40,087 nt of DNA, taken from assembly GCA_002067865.1 (NCBI GenBank), contig MVRC01000003.1, forward strand, positions 1 through 40,087. The letters are read 5' to 3'. The notes beneath the pieces are model-generated. The model did not search any database. It was not told the DNA's origin and saw only the letters and a list, made by a program, of their open reading frames with translations. Of the stretch, positions 1-7,248 are shown in pieces (the first letter of the stretch is position 1; each line of letters starts with the position of its first letter). A program made the position numbers and the translations under genes. Source of the DNA: Methanomassiliicoccales archaeon PtaU1.Bin124. Lineage in GTDB: Archaea > Thermoplasmatota > Thermoplasmata > Methanomassiliicoccales > UBA472.

Positions 1-44
1 GTGGCCTTGCCGCCATCCACCAATACCTCGATAGTTTCTGCCAT
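1..44 (-). CDS. rpl11: Ribosomal protein L11 (uL11), N-terminal fragment
   Basis: Only the first 14 codons and part of the 15th lie in the window; the gene continues beyond base 1. The visible peptide reads MAETIEVLVDGGKA, the characteristic start of archaeal L11, which binds the GTPase-associated centre of 23S rRNA in the large ribosomal subunit. A purine-rich ribosome binding site (AAGGAGAAG) lies just upstream and overlaps the end of spt5, whose stop codon is only 4 bases away. The order secE-spt5-rpl11 is a classical archaeal arrangement and strongly supports the call despite the short fragment. Confidence 0.9.
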   Translation of the reverse strand, partial: MAETIEVLVDGGKA

Positions 45-48
45 ATTC

Positions 49-903
49 TCACTTCTCCTTCTCGAGCACCCTCACATGGTCCCCGCGAACGGTGACCGGG
101 ATGGGAACCGTGGCCTCAAAGAGCTCCACGGTGATCTCTTCTTTGCTCTCATCGATCTTCTGGACCCTTGCCTTCTCACCCTTGAACGGACCGGCGACGA
201 GTTCTACCACATCGCCTTCCATTATTCCGGAAACGAGCGGCTTCGGGGTCAGGAAGTGCTCGATCTCGCTGAATTTGGTCTCTCCTTCGACCAGGCCCTT
301 CGACTTGCGCACGCCGCGCACGGTCTCGTGTACCAGGTCGGTGTTCATTCCTTCGACGATGACATAGCCGTCAAGCTTCTCTGGGGACAGCATGGCGAAA
401 ACACCGGTCTTGCCGTCCTTGACCTTGCTGGCCACGCCATCGGCCACATTGCGTTCGTGACCGATGGACGTCTTGAGGATCATGATGGACTGCTTCGCCA
501 CCGCGGAGAACTCGAGCTTCCCGTTGGACCCGTCGGCCAGTTCCAGGTCGATCTTGACGATGTCGTCGAACCTGGCACCGCGCGGGGCCTCTGCCGTAAG
601 CTTGAGCTCCTTGGGGCGGCTGCCCTCCAAGTTGAACTTGGCGATCGGCTCGCCCAATGCGGACGAGTCATACATGACATTGCTAGAATCCCCCAGCTTA
701 ACCTCCCACTCCGGGGCACCTGGCTCATAAGTGATTATGATGCGGACCACGACACTGTGCTTAGCGGAATCGCTGCTCTTCACCTGGATGTTCCAGGTGG
801 CCTTGCTGCCCGCAGTGACGTTTTGCTGGGAGCCCTGTCCGACCAGGCTTATCGCTCCGCCGCCGACAGCGGGGGCCGCCTGTTGCTCCACGTTCTCGTT
901 CAT
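49..903 (-). CDS. spt5: Transcription elongation factor Spt5 with an extra N-terminal Ig-like domain
   Basis: Spt5 (NusG homologue) binds the RNA polymerase clamp together with Spt4 and promotes processive elongation. The NGN domain spans about residues 139-224, starting near IMILKTSIGHE, and the KOW domain about 225-282, with VAGPFKGEKARV. Archaeal Spt5 is normally about 145-150 residues; this protein has 284. The additional first ~138 residues begin with a Gln/Gly-rich leader and then look like a beta-sandwich of the NEW3/Ig type, with alternating hydrophobic strands and a motif resembling LTAEAPRGARFDD. I infer this fold from pattern only. The start ATG has a GAGGT site 7 bases upstream. 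It lies between secE (35 bases away) and rpl11 and is probably co-transcribed with both. Confidence 0.93.
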   Translation of the reverse strand: MNENVEQQAAPAVGGGAISLVGQGSQQNVTAGSKATWNIQVKSSDSAKHSVVVRIIITYEPGAPEWEVKLGDSSNVMYDSSALGEPIAKFNLEGSRPKELKLTAEAPRGARFDDIVKIDLELADGSNGKLEFSAVAKQSIMILKTSIGHERNVADGVASKVKDGKTGVFAMLSPEKLDGYVIVEGMNTDLVHETVRGVRKSKGLVEGETKFSEIEHFLTPKPLVSGIMEGDVVELVAGPFKGEKARVQKIDESKEEITVELFEATVPIPVTVRGDHVRVLEKEK

Positions 904-938
904 GATTTGACCTCGTGATTCTTAAGTGTCGATTGCGC

Positions 939-1154
939 TCACGGGGAGACTGACTTCCAGATCCAGTAGATCGCGAAGCCGAGCAGTCCGATGAGTATGA
1001 TCCCAAATCCTGCCAGGGAGACGATCTTGTTGTATTCCTCCTCGGAGGGCTTGCGGGCCATCTTCAGGACTCGACCGTACTTGCCCTTACCGAGGTTCTT
1101 GACCCTCTCCTCGATACCGTCTTGGACTTCCCAGGATTTCTCGATGATGTCCAT
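939..1154 (-). CDS. secE: Preprotein translocase subunit SecE (Sec61 gamma)
   Basis: This 71-residue protein is the small single-span subunit that clamps the SecY channel in the cytoplasmic membrane. The N-terminal half is an amphipathic, charged helix (with KMARKPSEEEYNKI), and the C-terminal half is one transmembrane segment at about residues 47-67 (GFGIILIGLLGFAIYWIW). Length and layout match archaeal SecE. It is followed by spt5 and rpl11, the usual archaeal neighbours. It appears to have its own promoter, separate from ftsZ1, in the 75-base gap upstream. Confidence 0.93.
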   Translation of the reverse strand: MDIIEKSWEVQDGIEERVKNLGKGKYGRVLKMARKPSEEEYNKIVSLAGFGIILIGLLGFAIYWIWKSVSP

Positions 1155-1182
1155 CGTTCAACACTCTTGAATGCGGCCCTAA

Positions 1183-1203
1183 TAGATACTATTTAATTAA
1201 ATT
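1183..1203 (-). promoter_or_regulatory. Putative TATA promoter of secE-spt5-rpl11
   Basis: Read on the minus strand, this AT-rich block contains ATTTAATTAAATA, centred about 38 bases before the secE ATG. A start site 25 bases downstream would leave a leader of roughly 10-15 bases. It implies that the translation/secretion operon is transcribed independently of ftsZ1. Based on sequence pattern only. Confidence 0.5.
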
Positions 1204-1229
1204 TTCTTTCGTAAGGAGGTTAGAAGGGC

Positions 1230-2333
1230 TTACTTTATGAAGTCGACCCCCATGGTCTTCTTCGTCTGCTCCTCCTTATGTCCAAGGATGTACTTGGACT
1301 TCACTCCAGTGACCACGACCATGACCCTGACCTTGTTCTCCAGGGCGGGATCGATGCTTGCACCCCATATGATCCTGGCGTTGGGGTTGATCTTCGACTG
1401 GATGATCTCCACGGTCTTCTCGGCCTCGCTGACGGTCATGTCCTCGCCGCCGGTGACGTTGACCAATGCGCCAGAGGCGCCAGTTATGTCGACGTCGATG
1501 AGCGGGGAGTTGATCGCTTCGCTGACGGCGTTCTCCACCTTGTCATCGTCCTCTCCTTCGCCAAGGCCGATCATCGCCACGCCGGCCCCCTTCATGATCG
1601 TCTTCAGGTCGTTGAAGTCCAGGTTGACCAGCCCGGGCTTGGTGATCAGCTCGGTGATGCCCTTTATGCCCCTCATGAGGACCTCATCGGCCACCTTGAA
1701 GGCGGCGTTCAGGGAATAACGCGGGCAGATCTCCAGCAGCTTCTCGTTCGGCACCACGATGACGGTGTCCGCCACGCCGCGCAGCCTCTCCAGGCCCCAC
1801 TCCGCGTTCTCGGTACGGATGGCCCCCTCGGCCTTGAACGGGGAGGTGACGACCGCGATGGTCAACGCCCCCATCTCCTTGGCCAGTTGTGCCACGTAGG
1901 GTGCCGAACCAGTGCCCGTCCCTCCGCCAAGTCCTGCTGTAACGAACACGATGTCCGCGCCCGTCAAAAGCTTGCGGATGTCCTCCTCTGCCTCCCTGGC
2001 CGATTCCTCGCCCACTTGGGGCAGTGCGCCGGCCCCCAGTCCCCTGGTGCTCCTCCTGCCCAGCAGGACCTTGCGGTTCGCCTTCACAGTGAGAAGATGT
2101 TGTGCGTCAGTATTGAACGCGTAAAGCTCCGCGTCCTTGATGTTCGCCTCATAGAGGCGGTTGATGGTGTTGCTGCCACCGCCGCCGCATCCGACGATCT
2201 TAACATTGGTCTTCAGGCTAAGCAGCAGCCTCTCCAGCTCTTCATCGTCGGCCGATCCGCCGCGGAATTGGGTCGGCTCAGGGGCGCTCGTCGGTCCGGC
2301 TCGGGATATGGCATCTGTGAGGAATGACTTCAT
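1230..2333 (-). CDS. ftsZ: Cell division protein FtsZ (paralogue 1)
   Basis: FtsZ is the tubulin-like GTPase that assembles the division ring. From the ATG at 2333 it has 367 residues. The nucleotide-binding loop GCGGGGSN is at about 48-55, the tubulin signature GGGTGTG at 136-142 and the catalytic T7 loop NLDFND at 237-242, so GTP hydrolysis should be intact. The N-terminus [11 protein letters not shown] and the C-terminus DFIK are shared with the second FtsZ at 3636-4769. The ATG at 2333 is preferred over a GTG at 2342 because GAGGTG lies 6 bases before it. It sits upstream of secE, the usual euryarchaeal ftsZ1 position, but secE seems to have its own promoter. Confidence 0.95.
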   Translation of the reverse strand: MKSFLTDAISRAGPTSAPEPTQFRGGSADDEELERLLLSLKTNVKIVGCGGGGSNTINRLYEANIKDAELYAFNTDAQHLLTVKANRKVLLGRRSTRGLGAGALPQVGEESAREAEEDIRKLLTGADIVFVTAGLGGGTGTGSAPYVAQLAKEMGALTIAVVTSPFKAEGAIRTENAEWGLERLRGVADTVIVVPNEKLLEICPRYSLNAAFKVADEVLMRGIKGITELITKPGLVNLDFNDLKTIMKGAGVAMIGLGEGEDDDKVENAVSEAINSPLIDVDITGASGALVNVTGGEDMTVSEAEKTVEIIQSKINPNARIIWGASIDPALENKVRVMVVVTGVKSKYILGHKEEQTKKTMGVDFIK

Positions 2334-2393
2334 GACCAACACCTCGGTGCCGTCTTCATAAAGACGGTCCCGTGTTATGGTTGGGTAACCGCT

Positions 2394-2412
2394 GAGAAAT
2401 ATATATCAATTT
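2394..2412 (-). promoter_or_regulatory. Putative TATA promoter of ftsZ1
   Basis: On the minus strand the sequence TGATATATATTTCTC forms a strong TATA-like box about 70 bases upstream of the preferred ftsZ1 start, leaving a predicted leader of about 40 bases that includes the GAGGTG ribosome binding site. Confidence 0.55.
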
Positions 2413-2538
2413 TCGGTATGATTCCGATATTACCAAATTTTTCATGCTCATCCTCAAGCTCGTTGTGAGGGCCTGGCCCATGCGGAAAAATGGGCTTATA
2501 ACAATTTGTTTTATTAAATAATAATATGTAATACATAG

Positions 2539-2581
2539 TTTACATTTTGTAAATATAATTTGATATTATGTTAATTATATT
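2539..2581. repeat. Paired inverted repeats upstream of the XRE regulator
   Basis: TTTACA (2539-2544) is mirrored by TGTAAA (2548-2553) with a 3-base spacer. A second, overlapping repeat has arms AATATAAT (2552-2559) and ATTATATT (2574-2581). They lie in a very AT-rich island (about 2500-2620) in an otherwise GC-rich window, just upstream of the predicted promoter of the regulator at 2627. They could be operator sites, though AT-rich sequence produces such repeats easily. Confidence 0.4.
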
Positions 2582-2592
2582 TGACATATAGT

Positions 2593-2606
2593 AAAGCTTA
2601 TTTTAC
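2593..2606 (+). promoter_or_regulatory. Putative TATA promoter of the XRE regulator
   Basis: AAAGCTTATTTTAC is centred about 26 bases before the GTG at 2627, exactly the spacing expected for a leaderless archaeal transcript. No Shine-Dalgarno sequence is visible before that GTG, which agrees with leaderless translation. Confidence 0.45.
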
Positions 2607-2626
2607 ATAAACCCTCTTTATTGCAT

Positions 2627-2818
2627 GTGAAGAACAAGGTGCGCATGTATCGCGCCATGACCAATCTGACCCAAGAGGAGCTCGCCAAGAAGCTGGGGGT
2701 CAGTCGGCAGAGGATGGTGGCGATAGAATCCGAAAGTTCCGACCCATCATTGGAGCTGGCATTACGAATGGCGCGATTCTTCAAGGTACGCGTCGAAGAC
2801 CTCTTCTCCCTCGACTGA
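2627..2818 (+). CDS. Small XRE-family helix-turn-helix transcriptional regulator
   Basis: This 63-residue protein is almost entirely one Cro/C1-type HTH domain. The core TQEELAKKLGVSRQRMVAIE contains the two helices of the DNA-binding motif, followed by a SSDPSLELALRMARFF helix and VEDLFSLD, as in the common stand-alone family of archaeal and bacterial regulators. I chose the GTG at 2627 because it lies 26 bases from a TATA-like box; a TTG at 2621 would add two residues. It stands alone between divergent ftsZ1 and the convergent methyltransferase, whose stop codon is only 2 bases away. AT-rich palindromes upstream might be its own operator. Its target genes are unknown. Confidence 0.85.
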   Translation: MKNKVRMYRAMTNLTQEELAKKLGVSRQRMVAIESESSDPSLELALRMARFFKVRVEDLFSLD

Positions 2819-2820
2819 TG

Positions 2821-3639
2821 TCAATCCCTGCTCAGCCTGCCGAGATATACCTCGGTACGATAATGCAATCGGACCGTTCCGTTCTCGACATGCTCGTAGA
2901 ACAGTTTTTCCAAACCGCTCATGGCGCGAACATAGGACGGCTCGTGCGAATCCGGTGCATATGAGGCGGACATGAACCGGCCCTTGAGCCCTTCCCGGTC
3001 AAGGTCCTGGTGATTGGGCAGGAAAGTATGCAGGAACTCGCCGCCATAGAACCTGGCGATCTCTTCTTCCGTCGGTCCGAGGTCCTTCGTCTTCTTGGCG
3101 GCCGGGCAGCACTCCTCCACCAATCCATTGTACCCTGCCTCGAACTCCCCCCCGACCGGGTCTCGGCTGTTCCAGACCAAGCAAAGATGACCTTCGGGTT
3201 TCAGGATGCGTAGGAATTCCACCCGCGTCGGGGGCAGGTCGAACCAATGGAACGCCTGGGCGATGGTCACGAGCTCGGTCGAGCCTGATGGCAGGGTGGT
3301 AGCCTCAGCCCTTGCAGCAACACTGTGAAAGCGCCAATTGGTGCCTAGGTCCTCCTCTGCCTTCCTGCGCATGGCTTCGTTCGGTTCGACCGCATAGACA
3401 GAGGCCCCCTCGTCGAGGAGCTGTGCCGTGAGGATGCCGGTTCCCGAGCCGATGTCCGCGACGACCATCCCTGGCCGAAGGCCGGCCCTTTCTCTCAGAA
3501 GCAAGATCAGCGAAGCTGGGTAATGTGGACGGAAAAGGGCGTACTCTCGGGCCTTTGACGTGAACCGTTCAGTGGGACGAAAGTTGGCCACATCCCGCTC
3601 CGGTTCTTTCATGGCCCGAGTTGTTTGGGTTTGGCTCAC
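2821..3639 (-). CDS. Class I SAM-dependent methyltransferase
   Basis: The protein has 272 residues and a Rossmann-fold methyltransferase core. Motif [11 protein letters not shown] lies at about residues 59-68, the acidic end of strand 2 at [10 protein letters not shown], and a post-I region at [10 protein letters not shown], a pattern typical of UbiE/Methyltransf_11 proteins. The substrate cannot be read from sequence. The GTG start at 3639 overlaps the ftsZ2 stop (GTGA), so translation is probably coupled to ftsZ2; an ATG at 3612 is an alternative start. The coupling makes a link with division conceivable, but this is guilt by association only. There is no signal peptide, so it should be cytoplasmic. 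Confidence 0.85.
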   Translation of the reverse strand: MSQTQTTRAMKEPERDVANFRPTERFTSKAREYALFRPHYPASLILLLRERAGLRPGMVVADIGSGTGILTAQLLDEGASVYAVEPNEAMRRKAEEDLGTNWRFHSVAARAEATTLPSGSTELVTIAQAFHWFDLPPTRVEFLRILKPEGHLCLVWNSRDPVGGEFEAGYNGLVEECCPAAKKTKDLGPTEEEIARFYGGEFLHTFLPNHQDLDREGLKGRFMSASYAPDSHEPSYVRAMSGLEKLFYEHVENGTVRLHYRTEVYLGRLSRD

Positions 3640-4769
3640 TTTATGAAGTCTAGGTCGGCACCCTTCAGCTTGGCCGCCTGCTCCGACTTGCCGAGTATCT
3701 GGGAGGAACGAACTCCGGCCATGACCACCATGACCCTGATCTTATGCTCCAGGGACGGGTCCACACCAGCACCCCAGATGATCCTTGCATTGGGGCTGAT
3801 GCGCTTGTGGACCTCCTCGGCCACCTTCTGGGCATCGGAGATGGTCATGTCGGGCCCGCCGGTCACGTTGACCAGTGCGCCGGTCGCGGTCGAGATGTCG
3901 ACCTCCAGCAGCGGGGAGCTGAGCGCCTCCTCGATGGCCTCCAGGGCGCGGTCCGCCGCATCTCCGTCGCTCTCGCCCATTCCGATCATCGCTACGCCGG
4001 CACCCTTCATAATAGTCTTCAGGTCGTTGAAGTCCAGGTTGACCAGCCCGGGCTTGGTGATAAGCTCGGTGATCCCTTTGATGGCCCTAGTGAGCACATC
4101 GTCCGCCACCTTGAACGCGGCGGTGAGGGAAAGCTTCGGGTAGAGCTGCAACAGTTTGTCGTTCGGCACGACGATGACCGTGTCGGCGGAGTTGCGCAGC
4201 CTCTCCAATCCCCACTCCGCGTTCTCGAAGCGCAACTTGCCTTCGCCCTTGAACGGGGTGGTGACGACGGCAATGGTCAGTGCGCCAAGCTCCTTGGCGG
4301 TCTCAGCGACCACGGCGGCGGCACCGGTTCCAGTTCCACCGCCCATACCGGCCGTGACGAAAACGATGTTGGCGTCCATCAATGCCTTTTTCAGTTCGAC
4401 ATCCGCTTCCTTGGCCGCGGCCTCCCCCATCTGCGGGATGGCCCCGGCACCGAGTCCCCTGGTGCTCCTCCTGCCCAGAAGGATCTTGTGCTGTGCCCTG
4501 ACGGCCAGCAGGTGCTGCGCATCAGTGTTGGCAGCATAGGTCTCGGCCCCGGCGATGTTCTCGTCCGTAATGCGGTTGATGGTGTTGCTGCCGCCCCCGC
4601 CGACGCCAACGATCTTGATGTTGGTGCGCAGCTTCTGCAGGAGCTCCAGCAGCTCCGAGTCCGTGTTGTCCATCATGGGTGGCGGAGAAGCGGCCATCAT
4701 GCGCGGCTCCGACCTTACCGGTGTCTCGTTCTCACGTGCTAAAGCTTCCTCGACCAACGATTTCATCAT
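3636..4769 (-). CDS. ftsZ: Cell division protein FtsZ (paralogue 2)
   Basis: This 377-residue FtsZ is closely related to the one at 1230-2333. It has GVGGGGSN at about 55-62, GGGTGTG at 143-149 and the T7 catalytic loop NLDFND at 244-249. Its N-terminus [12 protein letters not shown] matches the conserved short helix of archaeal FtsZ, followed by a variable Pro/Met-rich linker of about 25 residues, and it also ends in DFIK. Archaea commonly carry two FtsZ proteins that act together at mid-cell. The start has two adjacent ATGs (4769 and 4766) with GGAAGGG upstream. A TATA-like box near 4828-4838 on the minus strand is a plausible promoter. The gene is translationally coupled to a methyltransferase. 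Confidence 0.95.
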   Translation of the reverse strand: MMKSLVEEALARENETPVRSEPRMMAASPPPMMDNTDSELLELLQKLRTNIKIVGVGGGGSNTINRITDENIAGAETYAANTDAQHLLAVRAQHKILLGRRSTRGLGAGAIPQMGEAAAKEADVELKKALMDANIVFVTAGMGGGTGTGAAAVVAETAKELGALTIAVVTTPFKGEGKLRFENAEWGLERLRNSADTVIVVPNDKLLQLYPKLSLTAAFKVADDVLTRAIKGITELITKPGLVNLDFNDLKTIMKGAGVAMIGMGESDGDAADRALEAIEEALSSPLLEVDISTATGALVNVTGGPDMTISDAQKVAEEVHKRISPNARIIWGAGVDPSLEHKIRVMVVMAGVRSSQILGKSEQAAKLKGADLDFIK

Positions 4770-4917
4770 CCCATATCCCTTCCTGACGAATAATGTGCGA
4801 TAACTATGCCCGTATTTCCATGGGCCAATAAAAACCTTTCAATCGAATATGATTCTGGCAAATCGTCCATGACAACCATTAAAACGGATATGGCCTCTAT
4901 TGAAATTAGGAAGGATC

Positions 4918-5190
4918 ATGAGGTCTCGGGCCGAGGTGCGATTCCGGGGAAAGGTCCAAGGGGTCCATTTCAGGGACTTCACCAGACGATTCGCACGTAG
5001 GATGAACGTCGCTGGTTGGGTAAGGAACATCCCTGACGGTTCAGTCGAGGCGGTCTTCGAAGGCGATGGTGAAGCCATCAACGAGGTCATACGCATGCTG
5101 AACGAGGAACATCCCTATGCCAGAGTAGACCACATGGATGTGATATGGTCCCCCTCCTTGGATGAGTTCCAGCGGTTCGAGATCAGATGA
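4918..5190 (+). CDS. acyP: Acylphosphatase
   Basis: The 90-residue protein hydrolyses carboxyl-phosphate bonds such as acetyl phosphate. The phosphate-binding loop GKVQGVHFRDF carries the catalytic arginine, and GWVRNIPDGSVEAVFEG carries the catalytic asparagine; both are intact. Length equals the family norm. The ATG at 4918 is chosen because AGGAAGG lies just upstream; a TTG at 4900 would add six residues. The stop codon directly abuts the stop of the convergent TatD-like gene, with no spacer. Confidence 0.93.
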   Translation: MRSRAEVRFRGKVQGVHFRDFTRRFARRMNVAGWVRNIPDGSVEAVFEGDGEAINEVIRMLNEEHPYARVDHMDVIWSPSLDEFQRFEIR

Positions 5191-6036
5191 TCATTCGATC
5201 TTGACGCCATAGGTCTTCTCGGGAAGGTCCTTGTTGACCCTCCACATCGCCTCCTCGTGGTCCTCGCCGGAAGAGGCCAGTCCTTTCACCCTTTTCGGGA
5301 CGGTGGTGATCGGTAGAACACCGTCCGGTCTTTCTGGGTCGTCCATATAATCGGTCTCCAGGAAGAACCGGTCTCCCTTCTCCAGCGCCTCCTTCAGCTG
5401 GCTTCTGGATGCCAGCACGGAGGGCACAAGTCCATGGTTCTCCTCCTCTTTGACCAGCGGGGTGCAGTAATGTTTGACCACCTTGGACCGGTCCAATCCA
5501 GCAATGTCCGCCAACCGCGCCAGGTCCCTCATGACCTCGGGGGTGGCGCTCTCCGCGTGGATGACGATCGCGCATCCGATCTCCCTGCACAGTCTCATAC
5601 CATGGACGAGGATGTCGTTGGACGCGTCCATGATCTCTGGCTCCACTGGGAAATGGGGCCTGCCCACCTCGCCGATGGCAATGGCCTTTCCCTCGGCCAC
5701 GAATCTGCCAGCGGCATCCATTCCCTCAAGCATCATGTCCTTGGCCTTCGCCAGTCCATGCTCCTTGGCCAGTTCCAAAAGGAGAACCGGGTATGGCCCG
5801 ACCGTGCAGAATATGGTGGCATCGGTCTCGGCATTGCATCGCTCCGTCATCCGGGTCGTTATCTCGTAAGACCTGGCAAAGTCAGCCCCTTCATGGATGG
5901 GAAGCTCCTCGTACGGCATATGGCTAAGGATCGCATGGGTCCCGCCGGAGCGATGAAAAATCTTGATGGCCTCGACACCTTTCCCCCGAGGCTGAAGATG
6001 GAGGTGGTTGTCGAGGATGAATGGAACGGGTTTCAA
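5191..6036 (-). CDS. TatD-like metal-dependent hydrolase
   Basis: The 281-residue protein has the TIM-barrel metallohydrolase hallmarks of the TatD/amidohydrolase superfamily. It shows the HxH metal ligands in DNHLHL near residue 11, a glutamate in GEVGRPHF, histidines in VIHAES and VVKHYC, and a terminal aspartate in FLETDYMDD. Bacterial TatD is a 3'-5' exonuclease, but this archaeal subgroup is divergent and the substrate is not known. Its TTG start overlaps the stop of tbp (TTGA), so it is probably translated from the tbp transcript. No nearer ATG or GTG would keep the HxH motif. Confidence 0.85.
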   Translation of the reverse strand: MKPVPFILDNHLHLQPRGKGVEAIKIFHRSGGTHAILSHMPYEELPIHEGADFARSYEITTRMTERCNAETDATIFCTVGPYPVLLLELAKEHGLAKAKDMMLEGMDAAGRFVAEGKAIAIGEVGRPHFPVEPEIMDASNDILVHGMRLCREIGCAIVIHAESATPEVMRDLARLADIAGLDRSKVVKHYCTPLVKEEENHGLVPSVLASRSQLKEALEKGDRFFLETDYMDDPERPDGVLPITTVPKRVKGLASSGEDHEEAMWRVNKDLPEKTYGVKIE

Positions 6037-6581
6037 CGCAGCAGCCCAGCGGCCTTCAGCTCTTCCGTGATCTTGTTGACAGCCGCCTCGACGTCCTGCG
6101 GCTTGCGGGCGCCGGTGCAGACCAGCTTGCCAGATCCAAAGAGCAGCACGACGACCTTCGGCTCATCGATGCGGTACACCAGACCAGGGAACTGCTCCGG
6201 CTCGTACTCCACACGCTCCAGGCCAAGGCTGATGGCGATGGCGTTCAGGTTGATCTCCTGGCCCAGGTCAGAGGAGGCAACGATGTTCTGCACCTCGATC
6301 TTGGGTTCCATCTTGATCTTGATGCCAGCCTTCTCGATCTGCTTGGCGACCTTGTTGATTGCGACCTTCACATGCTCAAGGCTCTTGGCGCCCGTACAGA
6401 CTACCTTACCACTGCGGAAGAGCAGGGTCGCGGTCTTGGGGTCTTTCAGCCTATAGATGAGACCAGGGAACTGCTCCGGCTCATATTCCGCTCCGTCCAA
6501 TGCGAGAGCGATCGATTGAAGGTCAAGTTCCTCCCCGAGGGAGGTGGATGCCACAACGTTCTCGATCTTTATTTTGGCCAC
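6033..6581 (-). CDS. tbp: TATA-box-binding protein (TBP)
   Basis: TBP is the general transcription factor that bends promoter DNA and, with TFB, recruits RNA polymerase. The protein shows the direct two-fold repeat of the saddle. Half one has IENVVASTSLGEELDL and YEPEQFPGLIYR, and half two has VQNIVASSDLGQEINL and YEPEQFPGLVYR. Each half ends with FxSGKxVCTGA. Length is 182 residues from the GTG at 6581, which has GGTGA 5 bases before it; a GTG at 6590 would add three residues. The gene has its own TATA box and is followed without gap by the TatD-like gene. Confidence 0.97.
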   Translation of the reverse strand: MAKIKIENVVASTSLGEELDLQSIALALDGAEYEPEQFPGLIYRLKDPKTATLLFRSGKVVCTGAKSLEHVKVAINKVAKQIEKAGIKIKMEPKIEVQNIVASSDLGQEINLNAIAISLGLERVEYEPEQFPGLVYRIDEPKVVVLLFGSGKLVCTGARKPQDVEAAVNKITEELKAAGLLR

Positions 6582-6612
6582 GAGGGTCACCTTTTTGGCG
6601 GTGTATTTAAAT

Positions 6613-6625
6613 AGCGTATATAAAG
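6613..6625 (-). promoter_or_regulatory. TATA promoter of tbp
   Basis: CTTTATATACGC on the minus strand is a near-ideal archaeal TATA box, centred about 28 bases from the GTG at 6590 and 38 from the GTG at 6581. The leader should be very short or absent. Confidence 0.6.
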
Positions 6626-6660
6626 GGTTTGCTAAATGGCTATTTGTTCAGAAGAGACAA

Positions 6661-6757
6661 CCCGCTGCCTAAGGCGGTAAAGTCGCTCGTCTAAACCCTG
6701 GGAATGACCACAAAGTATTGCCATGCCAGTCATTCCTCAATGTGGTAAATGTCTGAC
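6661..6757. other. Intergenic region with alternative hairpins and a regulator half-site
   Basis: The region between tbp and the RHH gene (6600-6907) holds no open gene. It contains GGAATGAC (6701-6708) mirrored by GTCATTCC (6729-6736), and ACCACA (6707-6712) mirrored by TGTGGT (6741-6746). The two stems overlap by two bases and exclude each other. CCGC/GCGG near 6662-6676 forms another small stem. TGTCTGAC at 6750-6757 repeats a half-site found in the palindrome at 6856-6886. It could be a small RNA or a regulatory region; nothing decides between them. Confidence 0.35.
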
Positions 6758-6818
6758 GGTGGACCGATGGATAAATTTTTTCCACCCTCATTAGCCTCTG
6801 GAGCAACCTATTTCACCC

Positions 6819-6840
6819 TGTAAATGTTTATATATTTACA
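6819..6840 (+). promoter_or_regulatory. TATA box within a palindrome, promoter of the RHH-ftsZ3 operon
   Basis: TGTAAAT (6819-6825) and ATTTACA (6834-6840) are exact inverted arms flanking GTTTATAT, so the TATA box (about 6827-6836) is embedded in a palindrome. Transcription would start near 6858, at the first arm of a second palindrome, leaving a leader of about 50 bases before the ATG at 6908. Confidence 0.6.
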
Positions 6841-6855
6841 AACTAATCTTGCATT

Positions 6856-6886
6856 TGTCTGACAAAAACATCAAAAATGTCAGACA
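6856..6886. promoter_or_regulatory. Perfect 9-bp inverted repeat, likely operator
   Basis: TGTCTGACA (6856-6864) and TGTCAGACA (6878-6886) are exact reverse complements separated by 13 bases. The position overlaps the predicted transcription start and early leader of the RHH-ftsZ3 operon, a typical place for a repressor. The next gene encodes a ribbon-helix-helix protein, a class that commonly autoregulates. A further TGTCTGAC half-site lies at 6750. Confidence 0.6.
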
Positions 6887-6907
6887 CATATAATCCAGAG
6901 TTGTGCC

Positions 6908-7219
6908 ATGAGCGATACCGAGAGAATAACCATTCGCATACCAGCGGAGAAATTACAGGCCTTGCAGGCATTGGTGGACAATGGAAAGTTCCCCACGATC
7001 TCCGATGCCATCCGCGCCGCCATCGACACATTCATCGAGACCCATTTCACGCCAGAATATATTGAGCGGGTCACGGTGGAGCTGCCGAAGGGGAAACTGG
7101 TGGAATTGGAGGCGCTGGTGAAGGATGGGGATTCGGTGTCTATCGACGACGCGATCCGCAACGCAGTCCGTGATTACGTGCGCATGCGGCTGGAGCGGGC
7201 CGTCAACGAGATGAAGTGA
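6908..7219 (+). CDS. Tandem ribbon-helix-helix DNA-binding protein
   Basis: The 103-residue protein contains two CopG-like RHH units in one chain. Unit one is about residues 4-44, with strand ERITIRIP and helices up to SDAIRAAIDTFI. Unit two is about 53-95, with strand ERVTVELP and helices up to DDAIRNAVRDYV. RHH proteins normally act as dimers of single units, so one chain could supply a complete intramolecular DNA-binding fold. Its stop overlaps a GTG in the ftsZ3 reading frame and ftsZ3 follows immediately, so both are in one operon. Haloarchaeal CdrS, an RHH regulator of ftsZ2, offers a precedent for a regulator of division genes. Orthology to CdrS is an inference. No strong ribosome binding site is seen. 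Confidence 0.88.
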   Translation: MSDTERITIRIPAEKLQALQALVDNGKFPTISDAIRAAIDTFIETHFTPEYIERVTVELPKGKLVELEALVKDGDSVSIDDAIRNAVRDYVRMRLERAVNEMK

Positions 7220-7248
7220 ATCTCGCTCAGCCCGCCGGAGGGATAGGG

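Noticed and set aside
1-918. Long plus-strand frame opposite spt5 and rpl11
   Set aside because: It is the antisense shadow of spt5, whose protein is clearly recognisable; no family resemblance or promoter on this strand.
2500-2620. Replication origin in the AT-rich island
   Set aside because: No cdc6/orc1 gene is adjacent and no origin recognition boxes are seen; promoter and operator use explains the composition.
6885-6894. CACATATAAT as the TATA box of the RHH gene
   Set aside because: A start 25 bases downstream would fall inside the coding region; the box at 6827-6836 gives a consistent leader.
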